A DNA stretch of 64,000 bases from Fennellomyces sp. T-0311 (lineage: Eukaryota; Mucoromycota; Mucoromycetes; Mucorales; Lichtheimiaceae). The stretch covers positions 806,001 to 870,000 of the forward strand of contig JALLLT010000014.1 in the NCBI GenBank assembly GCA_025266875.1, in the 5' to 3' direction. Each line of letters opens with the position of its first letter. Position 1 is the stretch's first letter. A model generated the notes under the pieces. That model was given only the letters and a program-made list of their open reading frames with translations, was not told where the DNA came from and made no database searches. The position numbers and the translations under genes are program-made. Shown in pieces: positions 10,480 to 22,550 of this stretch.

Positions 10480-13144
10480 ATGCGAGAAAGTCAAGACCAT
10501 TCAGGGCTTACCGAAATGGACGAAGATACGAGGCTGTCCAAAGAATTCACTTCTGTGCGGCTGTCGAACGATTCTCAGATGGTCAACAAAGAATTACCAG
10601 CGATCCCATCTCGTGCCAACGACGACACGACGACTACAGCAGATAGATTACTCGATGATCTCTCACGCAACGGTTCTGCGTTCCCCCTGGATATTTCACG
10701 ATCCACTTCAAGCAATACATCCAATGCTTCTCCGCCTCCCAACGAGTGGCCTTCGGATAGCAGAAAAACATATCAGTATGACCAATTCTTTGAAGAAGTA
10801 TCGCTGGATCTCCCGCGGGACAGTCAGTTTGATCAACAGTCCAAACTGCTGAAATTCATGCCACGCAGAGCTACCCAATTGTCAATCACTACCGCTGATG
10901 TTTCCGGCCCATTTTATTCTATATCCGATGTCCTCAACGATAGTCCCTCTACAACATCGACTGCAGCTTCGGCGGCCGCAGCGGCGGCTGCAGCGGCAGC
11001 CGCTGCTGCTGCAGGTAGAGAACCAGATACCAATGGCCATGTCGAAAATCAACAATCGTCGTTTCAAAGAGGTGCGCGAAGAAACGTTTACGAAGCTGAA
11101 TTCGTGGCAACTTCGGGCGGATCATCGGTTAAGGCGCTGAAACGTCGATCAAGGTAAAAAAAGGAACTTGTCTTTTTTTTAGTGAGATTGCTAATTTATC
11201 AATTAGCCTCAATCCATTCACTCGAAAACATGCACAAAAGCCATCGCCACTCGATACCGTGATATCCAAAACAAGACCTAGGTAATGCATGCTGCTGTCG
11301 ATTTCCCGAGCAAAGGGCTAACTCTATGATAAGAATGCTTCCTCCAAAGGATCCGCATGAAGAGAAGAGGCATCTGCAACAGCATCAGCAAATGATGAAA
11401 AAAGCTCGTCAACTAGGTAAATGATCCTTGCTCCAGTCGGAATAGGCGCTAATTCGGGAGATAGAGGCTAAAAAGGAAAAGGAATTCCACAAACGAAGGG
11501 AAGAAAAGGACAAGAAGATGTCGCAGGCGCTGCAGATTTGGGAGGAAGAGATATTGACAAATTGGAGCATAAGGTACATTCAAATTCTGCATGATCAATA
11601 TAGAAAAGCTCCTTTTAACCCAATTATGCTATAGGGTCAAGGATCGAAGAACACATGAACTGTGGCTGCAAGGGGTTCCGCCCAGATGCCGAAAACGGGT
11701 TTGGATCCTCGCGATCGGGAACAATTTAAAGTTAACCAAAGGTAAACCCGATCCATTTTCGTTTTCTGGCAATGTATTGACGTGCAGTCAGACTCGTTCA
11801 AAAGCAATGCCAATGGCAAGAGTAACGAGGCATCGACGCTTTACAACAGCAACAACAACAACGCAGAGGACCGAGATAAACGACATGAACCGGAATGGAT
11901 CCGGCAGAGTATTGAAGAAAACGACGAACTTTATAATCTTCGTCGAGTGCGTCGAACGAGCAGTCTCAACGTATTACAAGAAGATCCATCGGAACGGACG
12001 CATTACCCGGAAAGCATCGAGGATCCAACGTCGGTGCATGTCTTGCGCGAAGAAGAACCCGGTGAATTTGAGGAAATTTTGGAAGATGAGGAACCTGTGG
12101 ATCTGCATAGCAGAAGGGGCATGGATTTGCAAGAAATGTATGCAAATCAAAAGCAAGAACAACCCAATGGTCAACAAAGCAGCGGCGATGAAGAGTATCT
12201 TGATGATGTTCGACTCGGTGACGACATTGGTTCTGGTGACGAGGACGACGGTAGCAGCGACAACGATAATATACCCATAGACAATTCCGATGCCTCGCCT
12301 TATTTGCAAAAGGCGATTGAAGAAGATATTGTGAGAACACTCCCGAGTTTATGTGTTTTCCAAGTATGTCTTTGGCTCTTATGCATGAGAAAAACATATG
12401 ACTCACGAAAATACTAGCCTGACGGACCCTTGTTTTCGTCATTGAAAAAAGTACTTCAAGGCAATGCACGACTTCATGAGAACGAAGCCTATGTAAGTTG
12501 CACGACAACAGCAACGACATCAAATCAGAAGTACTGACCAGAGTGGTATTTAGTCGCGCGGAACATCATTCCTTGCCGGCATGCTCCTACTAAACATGAA
12601 CACAGACGAAGCCTTGATTGGATTACCCAACCTGATACGAAAAAGCGGCGTATTATCAGCACTATATGATTCAGACGAGCAACGCGTGCGCGGATACTTT
12701 AAAATCTTTAACATTGGATTTGCCGAAAACCTTCCCAAACTCTACCTCCATTTCAAGAACCTATCCCTGACACCCGACCACTACCTTCCCGACTGGTTCA
12801 TGACCATCTTTTCATCCATCATCCCTCTCGAATTGTCATCACGTCTCTGGGACATCTTTCTGTTAGAGGGCGATATCATCCTATTCAAGACCGGACTGGC
12901 CGTTCTAAAGTATCTGGAACCGCTGTTATGGGGAGGCAATTTCGGCGAGACGGCAAGAATATTGAACATGGGCTTTATTGGCGAGGAACGTGGCGAGGAG
13001 GTTAAGGCCGCATTGGCCGTCAGTGGTCATATCACGGAGGGAGATGAAGATCAGTTCTTTAATGAAGTGTTGGGAAGAAATGGGATACAGTTTGATCGTT
13101 TGAAGTTTAGGGAATTGCTTGCAGTTCATGTTCTTACAAGATGA
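10480..13144 (+). CDS. TBC-domain protein (TBC1D12/14-like) with an atypical glutamine-finger motif
   Basis: Eight exons join in one frame to 761 residues (exons 10480-11153, 11207-11281, 11334-11416, 11465-11573, 11635-11741, 11792-12363, 12418-12492, 12554-13144). TBC proteins are GTPase-activating proteins for Rab GTPases. The first 230 residues are Ser-rich and disordered and hold a polyalanine run of 17. The TBC core starts at LWLQGVPPRCRKRVW (about residue 322). A roughly 170-residue acidic insert separates it from IEEDIVRTLP, which keeps the IxxDxxR arginine finger (Arg531). The second catalytic motif, normally YxQ, reads Tyr-Ser-Arg (565-567). Later blocks (NLPKLYLHFKNLSLTPDHYLPDWFMTIF, SSRLWDIFLLEGD) are intact. 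Relatives act in endosomal and autophagy traffic. The ATG at 10480 is the first in frame. Confidence 0.9.
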
Positions 13145-15433
13145 TTGCTTTTTTTGTTTAAATACTTTCTAATTGTTTTAGCTATTGTTGTTGTTTTTCC
13201 ATACTTAATACCAAGTTTGCTTTATGTATAGCACTCGGGTTGCTTGTGCTGTTTATAGTGTGTGCTGTTTATCGACGCGGATTTAATCATAATCGTGTAA
13301 TTAATATGCTTCACATTCTACTGGAGTATATATGCTACAGAACTATTAATCTATGTATACCTGGCTCGATGAAGATAACTTTGTATGACTTAGAGCATTA
13401 TAAACGCACTCAGCACAATAATATATTACTATTTGACAATATTATGTGCTTACTAGGTAACAAGTCTGCTACTAGGGTATTGTTATTTGCTTTACAATAA
13501 ATCTAACCCTTCAAGAATGGTATCATCGGTCAAGCAACATACTTGTTGCCAAGGCTAATAGGTTGGAGGCTTAACAATAACATCCGCTGGCATTATGTTG
13601 CTACTCATTACTTTTCGAAAATAACGTGTTGCCAGGATAATGTTGTGTCCTGGGTAGCAACTCTGTTCCTATAACAACAGTATTGTCTACTTTGCTATCA
13701 ATCTGTTGCTACGTACGATTCTACCGCTCCCCCATAGTAGCAAGCTAAATTTAGTTTGCTGCCACAGTGCGTGGATAGCCTTAGCGTAAAAACAAATTGT
13801 CGATGGTATGCTTCCATCCATTGCCTTTTAACAGCCTACGTCCATTACGGCGATTAAATAAGTTTGATTAAAGCATGTTTTTAATTGACGTTGTTCCGTA
13901 AAATAATCTTGCTCGGTTTTCGTCAAGACCCTACTATTTTCGATGAGGAATCGGAAGTATATTTCAAGTTTACGCAGTGTAAGTTAAAACTTTCGGTATA
14001 GAAGCAATATGTTTAATTAACATTGATATAGTATACTAGTCATTAACTATGGCCGATATATAGCGTTTATGGCAACGAGCCTAAATGGTTAATCGAATCG
14101 CTCGTTACGTCACAACATTCGTTCACAGTAAGCAGTTCCAGGGAGCAGCTGTCCGCATCAATATCGTCTGCCAGATCAATAATCTCTTTATCTGTAATAT
14201 CCTCTAACCGCTTCAACTTAAGGAATTCCAACTATAGTATTTAGCCAGCATAATGATCGCTGAGTTTTGTACATTGACCATGTCTGCCAATTTCAGGGAT
14301 ATTGAGAAAAAGGCACTTGCGTCAAACTTGCAGAGAAACTTGCCCTAGTTTTTTATTTGTTACATGGTCATGACTGGTGATAAGGTTCAAATCTGACGGT
14401 CACCATGATCCTGATACTGGGACGCTGCATACTCATTTCTTATTGTTTTCGGAAGGTTGATGTTTTAAAAGGGAATCATGTAAGCAACAGACTAATTGCG
14501 ATATGTATCCATTAAATAAGTACGTGCCATTTTGGAGGTATTACAGATCCTTGGCCGTGTACTCATTAATACGTTGACCGTTTAATATATTATGGGAGTT
14601 CAGTGTACGTCCATAAAATCATAAACATAAGAGACACCTTTCTACGTGTGAGCGTAATAACAAGGCAATTGTACTTTTCTTTGAAAACTCTGTGAAACGT
14701 TTATGTTACATTTGTTGTGTCCCGTTTGGAAGGCATAAAAATCTTATGTATAAAAAATAATCAAATTGCTACCTCGATTTTTCTTATGTTTGATCTAATG
14801 GAAGTTCACTGAGCTCTTCTATTATATCCCCGTTCCTCTTTTTGAAGAGTAAATGCATAGCACACCGGCTAACTGCATCCTTATTGATCATAGTTTAATT
14901 TTATAATAAAAAAAAACTACGACAGCGTGAAGCAGCACACCAGCCTGCTATACCTGAACCTATGGATTGTAATTGAAGTGTATATCCACTTTTCTGGCCA
15001 TTGATTTCATTGTAAAGCGACATATAGTCCACAAGACATGCACTACTCCGTGAAGTTAAGATAATGGCATTCCGAAACATGTCTAACGATTAAAGCTAAA
15101 AGAAGCTGGCCATGTCTAATTTGTTCGTCATTCAAACCATGATGCTTCAAAATTCCTCCAACCAAAGGAACTCCTTTTATTCATGGTGGCGCCTTGATAA
15201 AACGCAGTAGAAGCCGTAAAACCATTATACACGTACCAGAAGTTAGTACTATTCCAAAAATACGAAGTATGCCTGTAGCTTTTGAAACAGTGTCCGAACA
15301 CACGATTGCATTTTTCACAAGTGCAAGTTAGTTACACCGCATGCGGAATGGTAACATAAAGCACTAGTCCTTTGCAAACACTACAACTCCATTTTGATAG
15401 CATTTGTTCAAATCGATAGGTACTGCTATACGT
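13145..15433. other. AT-rich spacer without a recognisable gene
   Basis: The start holds the likely 3' UTR of the TBC gene. Beyond about 13.5 kb the sequence has GTTGCTA/TAGCAAC-type short repeats (13530-13770) that look like transposon-end debris. No open frame here shows family resemblance. Confidence 0.5.
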
Positions 15434-18060
15434 TTATTGTGTTGTGCTAGCGTCATTATCCGTAATACTGTTGACGTTTTTCTTATAATCATCCATTGTA
15501 GCTGTCCACAAGAAGGGAGCAAGCGCCTGGTTGCCAGTGCAAGGGCTGATGATTGTTGTTCCTGCTAAGGCCATGTTCTTGCTTGCGTTCACGTCACGAT
15601 TTTGAGTACCTTGCCCTTTCTTAACGGATGGACATATCGGGGTGTAGCATACTACCGAACCATTTACTTTCTTTTTAATTTTGGTACCATCATACGTTTT
15701 CGTTATGCGTCGCTGGTTGACAGGCTCAAAGAGCCAGGATGAGTATATTTAACTGGAGCACTCTTCATTCGTCATTGCAACCATGCCACGTCAAGCATAA
15801 CAGCGTCGTAGTTTGTGTCCTCCGCTCCTGCGTCAACCACAGGTTCTTACTCCTATGTCTGTACATGCGCACACAATCATAGTTACATGCGAATCGACTT
15901 TGAATGCACTTTTGACAGTAAAACATTCGCTTTCTACAAACACGCCATACGCCCGCTAAGTACGTATTTCTTGTGTTCTCTTCTAGCGCTTGTGCTGTGG
16001 TAGCTTGTAAGACCCCCCCCCCCGAGTTTCTTTCTCCACTGTATACTATCCTATTGACGTTGAGCTTAGCCAAAGTCACGATCTGGAACAACGTTATCAC
16101 TCACATTGTAAGAGTTGATAGCGTCCTTCACATTATCGTATACATGATAGGGTGCTGAAGATCTTGCTGTTTTCTCTGCCTCAAGCAAATCGGGGTACGC
16201 CTACCGTCGATAATAAGTAACGTTAAACAGAGTTATCAAGTCAATTGGTACCGACCTTATGTTTTTGCGATAGTTTTTATTTCTTATCGTGAACGATACA
16301 TGGTCGATGTTTTCGGCCTTCGTAACAAAGGCTGGAAGCTTTTTTTCATGCATAGTGCATACTGTACCTTTATCAATAGGCAGCTTGTTCCAAACTTCGG
16401 CTCGATCGTTTATACAAGAAGTGTCCATTCCTATAGTAACTGCCATGGTTCGTATTCCGTAGTCTGTTCCAGCAATCGCCTTAACGTTCGGTACGTTGAC
16501 GAACTCTGTGTAATCATCGTCACGGTTGGCTTCTGGGCGATTGAGCAATGACGTGTCCTTAATTTTGTACTCATTGAGCTCCTAGAACAAGAAGCTATTC
16601 ATTAATTCAGTTGCTACGCATTACACTAAAAGCACATACAGTTTGTAAACAATGGATGATACCGTTTATTGCGCGCTGTTCTTACACGGCGTACGCAAGT
16701 TGCAATTGATAATGATCGGTTATTTTCTGCTGCTCTTTCCATTGTGTGTACGTTTCAGGATCGTGCTTCTCATAAAGTTATTTCTTTAAAGGTCTTGCAT
16801 TCTCCCTTGATACAGTGGTGTTGTATCCAACATGAACATAACCACTGATCATTATCTCTGAGCGGTTATCTCTCACTTTTCTTTTTAGTAAAACCCACTC
16901 ATACAGACATATCTTCCATATCCGGCATATCGTCATAGACGCTATGAGGAACGCATGTCAACCGCTATCACTTAGCTTATCATTATCCGTTATGGACCGG
17001 CCTCATAACGATAGACATCACCCGTTTCTCAATAACACTCCAACATGACATGCGTAATGTATATACAGGTATAATCATGATATGGCCTTGGATAACATTG
17101 GTAATAGGAATTCTCATCCATGCTAAGCATTTAACATAAATGAAGCAAATTCTTCATCAATAAACTTCAGTTTTCTGAGCCTTGTTGACTTCTATTGTCC
17201 CTTCACAATACTCGCTATTCGCTCTTATCTCCAGTGGCCTTTTCCTCGTCGTTTCAACCTTTTCATTAAGTTTTTGCAGTTGCTTTCCGGTAAAGCTTTG
17301 AGACTTTCGAGTTTATCGTGTTCCATGTCGTTAAACTGCCTTCTCACCGGTGGCATAGTTGTGCTTTGCGATGTTGGTCGTATAGATACTTCATTTGCCC
17401 CTTTCGTTTACGTTTACCGATAAGTCGAACTGTCTTTCCATACGTAACTATTTTCCAACAAAATCCTTATGGTACATTCTGCATTGGTTGTTAATCGTCG
17501 GTAGCTGGGAAAACGCATTAAAGACTTCTGTGGGTTTACAGTGAACTTCTTTTAGTGATGTGATAAATGGCTTTCTTCCTTGACGAATGGTGAATTGGCC
17601 AGAAGTTGAGCAAACGATTTCATAGAGCGAATCAGCATCAAATGACAGCCAGTGATCTTTGCCGGCCATTATTCCTTCCGGACATAGCTGGACAATATGA
17701 GCGATGCCTCGCTAGTCGTAAGATCGTGTTAGCCAAGACAACACACGATGCTGTCATGGTGGCATTGACTTCAAGCCGCTGTTCGTTGCCTTGTTCCTTC
17801 GAGGTATAGGGAAAGAGAACTGTGTAAATCTTCCGAAGCACGTCCGCTTCGCTATTGTCAGGATGTGTATGTTCCCCGAGGTTGATGAGACTTGTTTTTG
17901 ACTGGATTGCTGTTTCTGACAAAAGCTGTCTCCTGAGAAATCCCATTAGCGTTTTAACTCGCTTTGATGAGTGTCTGTCGCCTCTTCTTCTTCAGTTAAC
18001 CTCCCTTCCTCCGCCAGGACATATACTGGAGCAGATGCTGTAGTTTTGTGCTCCATCTAT
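15434..18060 (-). pseudogene. decayed TnpB/Fanzor-like RuvC nuclease gene
   Basis: Minus-strand fragments in several frames line up as one transposon-borne protein. In order: a conserved N-terminal part (17946-17448, two frames, with MAGKDHWLSFDADSLYEIV), an ISGYVHVGYNTTVSRENARPLKK segment near 16830, GTDYGIRTMAVTIG at 16430-16470 (resembling RuvC-I with its Asp), FEPVNQRRITKTYDGTKIKKKVNGSVVC near 15690, the knuckle CYTPICPS, and NRDVNASKNMALAG at 15570-15610 (RuvC-III-like Asp). This order matches TnpB/Fanzor proteins of Mucorales mobile elements. The first zinc knuckle appears lost, and several frame changes and stops separate the blocks, so it is not expressible as read. The 5' limit is approximate. 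No host function is implied. Confidence 0.62.
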
Positions 18061-18162
18061 GATGGCTATTCCAATGTCATTCGGCGCAGGAGCTGTACAG
18101 ATTTCTTGACTTTTTTCTATATTTTCGGATTTTATATGACTTGCTAGTTAATATTATCTTGA

Positions 18163-18189
18163 CGATCCTTAGTCCATTACGCACATCTG
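18163..18189. repeat. short dispersed repeat shared with 45467-45493
   Basis: CGATCCTTAGTCCAT and following GCAC-TCT bases recur near 45467. Here they lie just outside the decayed TnpB/Fanzor-like gene, next to a GGGGTTGAGCCCC hairpin, so they may be part of a mobile element's terminal region. Confidence 0.4.
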
Positions 18190-20129
18190 GGGTTGAGCCC
18201 CTCCGCTACGCTTCGCGTTAACACCTTCGTGCTCCATTTTCAGCGGCTCGTATTATCTTTATGCTAGCTGGAAGCAGTCTTGAATTGTTCGGACACTCTG
18301 AGTCCCGTTGCGATTTGTTCTTTGTTGCCGTTGCGTAATTGGCTGCTTCAGGTGCTGATTACAGGTTCATCCTACATGCTGCATCTCCGAGGCGTATGAT
18401 GATACTGTTTCGAAAGTAATTTTTGATAACTATGTCGCACTCATGGATTGCAGATGACACGCAATGGTCCAAACCAATGTTTTGTCACCCAAAATGGCGG
18501 TTTTTGCATTGATGGATTTCAGCAACGCTTTATTCCCTTTTTCAGTGGTTTGGCCAGTTTCCGGTTTCCTTGAGAGGGCTAAAACATGATGTGAAAATGT
18601 ACTGAAGTTGCCTCTGATCCGACAAGCACAGATGGGCCTCTGTTTGATTTTGTGGAGGCTGGTTTAGAGTGAGAGCTGTCATGATACTATTGCGAAAGGT
18701 GAACCACTATGCGTGAGTAAAAGAATACAGTATTCTTTTACCTTGGGTGCGGGGACCTGAGAAACTGCCGGGCTCTCCGTTTTTGATATCGGCAGATGGT
18801 GTTTGTAGTAAGAAAAAAAGGAATATAAACAACAGCGTTGGTATTCTGATGTCATGAGTTAGCAAAAATAAAGGGAGTCGCCCCACGCACAGAAAAAGTC
18901 TTGACACTTGAACATAATCCTGTGGTACACACTCAAAGGCATCAAAAAATCACCTTTCTGGGAGGGAGCAGAGGCCATGTGAGATCACTCAGTACAGAGG
19001 GTACATAAGAAAAGAGAGGTGCTTTGGAAGCAGTGTTATTTCACTGAACCAGCCACTGACGGCAATCGCGTTGTGCTTGTAGTGCGTTTGAGCAGTTGAT
19101 ACTATCTGACTCAACATTCCAGTCATTACAGAACTGTGTTGGCATTGTCAACCAAAGAAGTACTACGTTACTGCTCTGACTAATAATCTCAATCAATGGA
19201 CGAAAGCGACGCGTATCCTACAGCTGGTAAATGTGTTAGTATGGAGGTCGAAAATATTCCTTCAGTAATTACCACGATATCCCAATAGAAAAGGAAGTAT
19301 CTAAATTAAAGGTATTACAAAAGTGTTGTCGCTAGAAGATCCGAAATCTTATATATCTTACAATACGTACATTGATGACATTCAAATCGAAAAGAGACCT
19401 AAAAAAATAATGAGTCTTCTTCAGTGCCTAAGATTAAGTGACGAACTTACATGCTATCACGACTTCCACAAAGAGTAATCTGCAATCTAGAGGAACATTT
19501 ATTACTTTGACAAGTTCAAATGCTTGGACTTACTAGTAGGAGTAAAAATGAGAAATAGGAGCGAAAGAGAGAATAAATTTAATGGAATTTTATGCTTCCA
19601 AACACAGTAATGTTTGTGGTCTTCATTTGCACCCCCTAGCTCTTCTCCAGCGCCTTTAGCTTGCAGCCAATGAATTTAATCGAAAAATTGAGCTACATCC
19701 CGAATTGCCTATTGTTGCGTGAGTTTATTCTTTCACAGGCTCCACTACATGCCAATTACAATGAAACAGATAAACGATCAGTTTGGGGATGTAAACCCCT
19801 AAAGGACGGGAGAGTGAATATGCCAGTTAATTGTCGGATGACACATATACAATGAGTTATGAATCGATACAAAAGTAATCAGGAATGGTTGGCAACAAGT
19901 GTAAAACTACATAATCCATCGTAGTTGTTAATTTTCAATACAGTCGTAAGCATTGGTGGGAGCTCTTAAGTCAGCACGTACAAAGAGGAAGCGGTCACTT
20001 TTTTCAACTATACGGAGTCAAAGGGAGTCATGGGTAGAAAGAGTCTGTCTTTTATTGTGAGGCAAATGGTAGATGATATGTATGCGTTATTGTTTGTGTT
20101 CCACATGGGAGCTAGCTGGGAATCTTTTT
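18190..20129. other. spacer without a recognisable gene
   Basis: No frame shows domain or family signals. It lies between the TnpB/Fanzor-like remnant and the inverted-repeat cluster, and probably holds old transposon DNA. Confidence 0.45.
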
Positions 20130-20788
20130 GTTTCAGGCTGCTTGCTGAGTTACTTCTCTACAATGTAAAACATATATGGTCGAGCAATACTGTATGTGGT
20201 GATTAAAAAAGTTGTTCTGAGACATTATGAGCGACCTATTTTTTGATATTCTCGAACATTGAGCCTAGATTACATTCAAAGGATATCGGGAGAAAAAAGT
20301 CGCTAAAGAAATACAAAGCTGAAGGCATTCCTGCATCGTTTGCGATGCTTTGTCTCAGGGTATCGCTTTGACTTCTGTGCTTCTTGGTCTTTCTTTGTTG
20401 CTTGCAGCAATCCGCCTCTGCCTTTGGCGCGCGAAATTACAAACAAATGAGGTAATAACCTCTTATTAGAAAAAAAGGCCTGCTTTTTGAAAAAAGTGTG
20501 TAAGATAGCGATTTCGTGATCTAATATAATAAAGACGACTTTTGCCCAAACATCATATACGGTAACACAAGGCGGACCCCCATTTCACTTCTACATTAGC
20601 CATTACTGCATTAAGATCGTTCATATTGTGGATTTCGTCAGGCGGGCCACTCTAATTTGGGCTCTTGCAATTTCGAGGTCGGGCAATAGACATTGCCCAT
20701 TTCATTAGGCCTGACGGGCCACAGGGAACAGGTGTGGCCCGACTGAACTGGCCCGATGCCGGTCGGGCATGGCCTGTTTAGAGCCCTA
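20130..20788. repeat. left arm of a large inverted repeat
   Basis: This arm matches the reverse complement of 24660-25160 over several blocks: ATATGGTCGAG...CTGTATGTGGTGATTAAAAA, TTGGTCTTTCTTTGTTGCTTGCAG, GAAAAAAGTGTGT and the GGGC-rich end with GGGCTCTAAA-type termini. It ends exactly where the LTR copy begins at about 20790. The GGGC-rich stretch at 20620-20788 resembles that at 25865-26006. Confidence 0.7.
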
Positions 20789-20789
20789 A

Positions 20790-21443
20790 TAAGAATACTA
20801 CTCTACTAAAGGATAATACAACTACTAACCAATCAACAAAAATGCAAGAACTCACGAGAATGGATCAAGCGGCAAGACAAAACAAGGCAAGAACAAGACT
20901 AGACTAGAAGGTGAGTGTCCGGTGCTTTCCACTACTGAAGTGTTTGGTGTGGTTATGTGTGTGTGTGTGGACGAAGTGATTCGTGAGACTCTTTATAGGA
21001 GAGATTTATTCCGGAAAAAGAGAGAGAGAAACACAAATTGAAAATAGACTATTCTTAAGCTACCGCATGTTACACCAGATACAACTCATTTGTCTCCCGA
21101 TACCACTGGATACGACAACTACGCATTGACTGCATGGATGGTTACCAATGGCATGACCGGACAAGGACAAGAACTAAGATTGAGATGGATCGTAGATGTT
21201 GATCAAGACAAGAATAAGGTAGGTAGAATAACGTAACGAGATAAACTGATGTCTTTATTGCTCTTATTCTTATCTGATATATATACCCAATGCTCTCAAG
21301 AAATAATAAATACAACGATGGAATTAATGACAATGAAATACAATATCAGCAAGATGAGCAATAATGCAGGGTAATATTAATGAAGTAAGGGGAAGGGGGT
21401 GACAACAGTGCATAATGTTACTATGACCTAATCGGTTATGACA
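20790..21443 (-). repeat. LTR copy A (with internal extra segment)
   Basis: Read on the minus strand this begins TGTCATAACCGATTAGG and ends ...GTAGTATTCTTAT. It matches copy B (23290-23758) over most of its length, with about 180 extra bases at 20936-21119. It contains a TATATATACCC box and an AATAAAGAC-like polyadenylation context, as expected for an LTR promoter and terminator. It is probably a solo or rearranged LTR. Confidence 0.65.
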
Positions 21444-22119
21444 CTTTTGTCTATGGGGATACTTGTATAATTTAGCTAATAAAGTATTATCTGTAGTAAT
21501 GCGTGTAATGACTATGATATAAGTAATGTGGGCAACAAGGTGAATATGTGTGTGTAACAGTGCAGACCACAGGATACTTACAATCGTGTACGTTGCTGTG
21601 AGTCGGACAATGTAGACAATAACCCGAAGGTGGAACCGTTATATGAGAGTATAAACAATGAGGATTCCTGTATCCAGGAATCCTGCTTTATATATACGTC
21701 AGATATTAGAGGGTAATAGCTAAGGCATCTATAATCTACAATTTACGAATTCCATCTAGGCTATATATAATCCTAATATTCTTATCCAACCATGCGCCAT
21801 ATGAGTTGTCGCATGCTACGTCTATCAATACGGTATATGGATACTGCATGGCGATCAACCAGGTTGCAGGCTGGATAACGTCTGTAATGGACACACCATT
21901 ACAGTGTGTCATACTGAGGTCCAAAAGGGATGAATGCATTGTGAGTAATATTCATGCAACAGCACGTTGCTGTGCAACAAAGAGATATCATAAATGGCTT
22001 GTCTTAAAAGAGAAATGCAAAGAGGCCCGCCAGAATGGCTACGACAACAACACTACAACGCGACACACGACAAAGTAAAAAAATAAACCTGTATGTTTGT
22101 GTTATTAAATCAGAAGGTA

Positions 22120-22191
22120 TTCCGCATCGGGGAATCGAACCCCGGCCATCTGTGTGAAAGACAGAGATCCTGACCACTGGACCAATGCGGA
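22120..22191 (-). tRNA. tRNA-Glu (anticodon UUC)
   Basis: On the minus strand, a 7-bp acceptor stem (TCCGCAT/ATGCGGA) plus discriminator A, a D arm with GGTCCAGTGGTC-like A box, an anticodon stem around loop CTTTCAC (anticodon TTC), and a GGTTCGATTCC T arm fold as a canonical cloverleaf without intron. A T-rich stretch about 45 bases downstream can terminate Pol III. It sits inside the retroelement cluster. Confidence 0.93.
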
Positions 22192-22445
22192 AGACACTGA
22201 CTTCACTGCCATCAAATTGCTATTGTATGCAGATGATGTAGCGATTTTTGGCCTGCCACAAGAAGTCTGGCAACTACTGATGATGGCGCAAATGCATTCA
22301 ACCCGGTTTGGATACCGCTGGAGCCCATCCAAGTGCAAGATCATCAATGGCGACGAGACTCGCTACACTTTATATGGTAATAAACTTGAAAAGGTTGCCT
22401 AATTGAAATATCTTGGTATATCTTTCACCTGCCATAGCATCGATT
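22192..22445 (+). pseudogene. LINE (non-LTR) reverse transcriptase fragment
   Basis: A truncated frame holds KLLLYADDVAIFGLPQEVWQLL and YRWSPSKCKII, then after a stop LKYLGISF. YADD is the catalytic palm motif, and the spacing and following CKII and YLG blocks fit LINE reverse transcriptases. It is 5'-truncated at the tRNA-Glu and 3'-truncated at a GGTATTGG repeat, so it is dead. Confidence 0.8.
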
Positions 22446-22550
22446 AAGGTATCACATTTCAGGTATTGGATCAGGTATTGGATCAGGTATTGGCTGACCT
22501 ATATTTGACTTTGAAGAAGTCGACTTGTATCCGATACCTGACCTAAGAAA
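22443..22550 (+). repeat. GGTATYGG-type dispersed repeat, TpG-decayed copy
   Basis: AGGTATCACATTTCAGGTATTGG and following GGTATTGGCTGACC match, in the other orientation, a copy at 30119-30175 that has CpG where this copy has TpG or CpA. Three near-tandem GATCAGGTATTG units occur here. Confidence 0.6.

Noticed and set aside
21806..22078. 90-codon frame next to tRNA-Glu
   Set aside because: Could be a retroelement fragment, but no motif allows a call.
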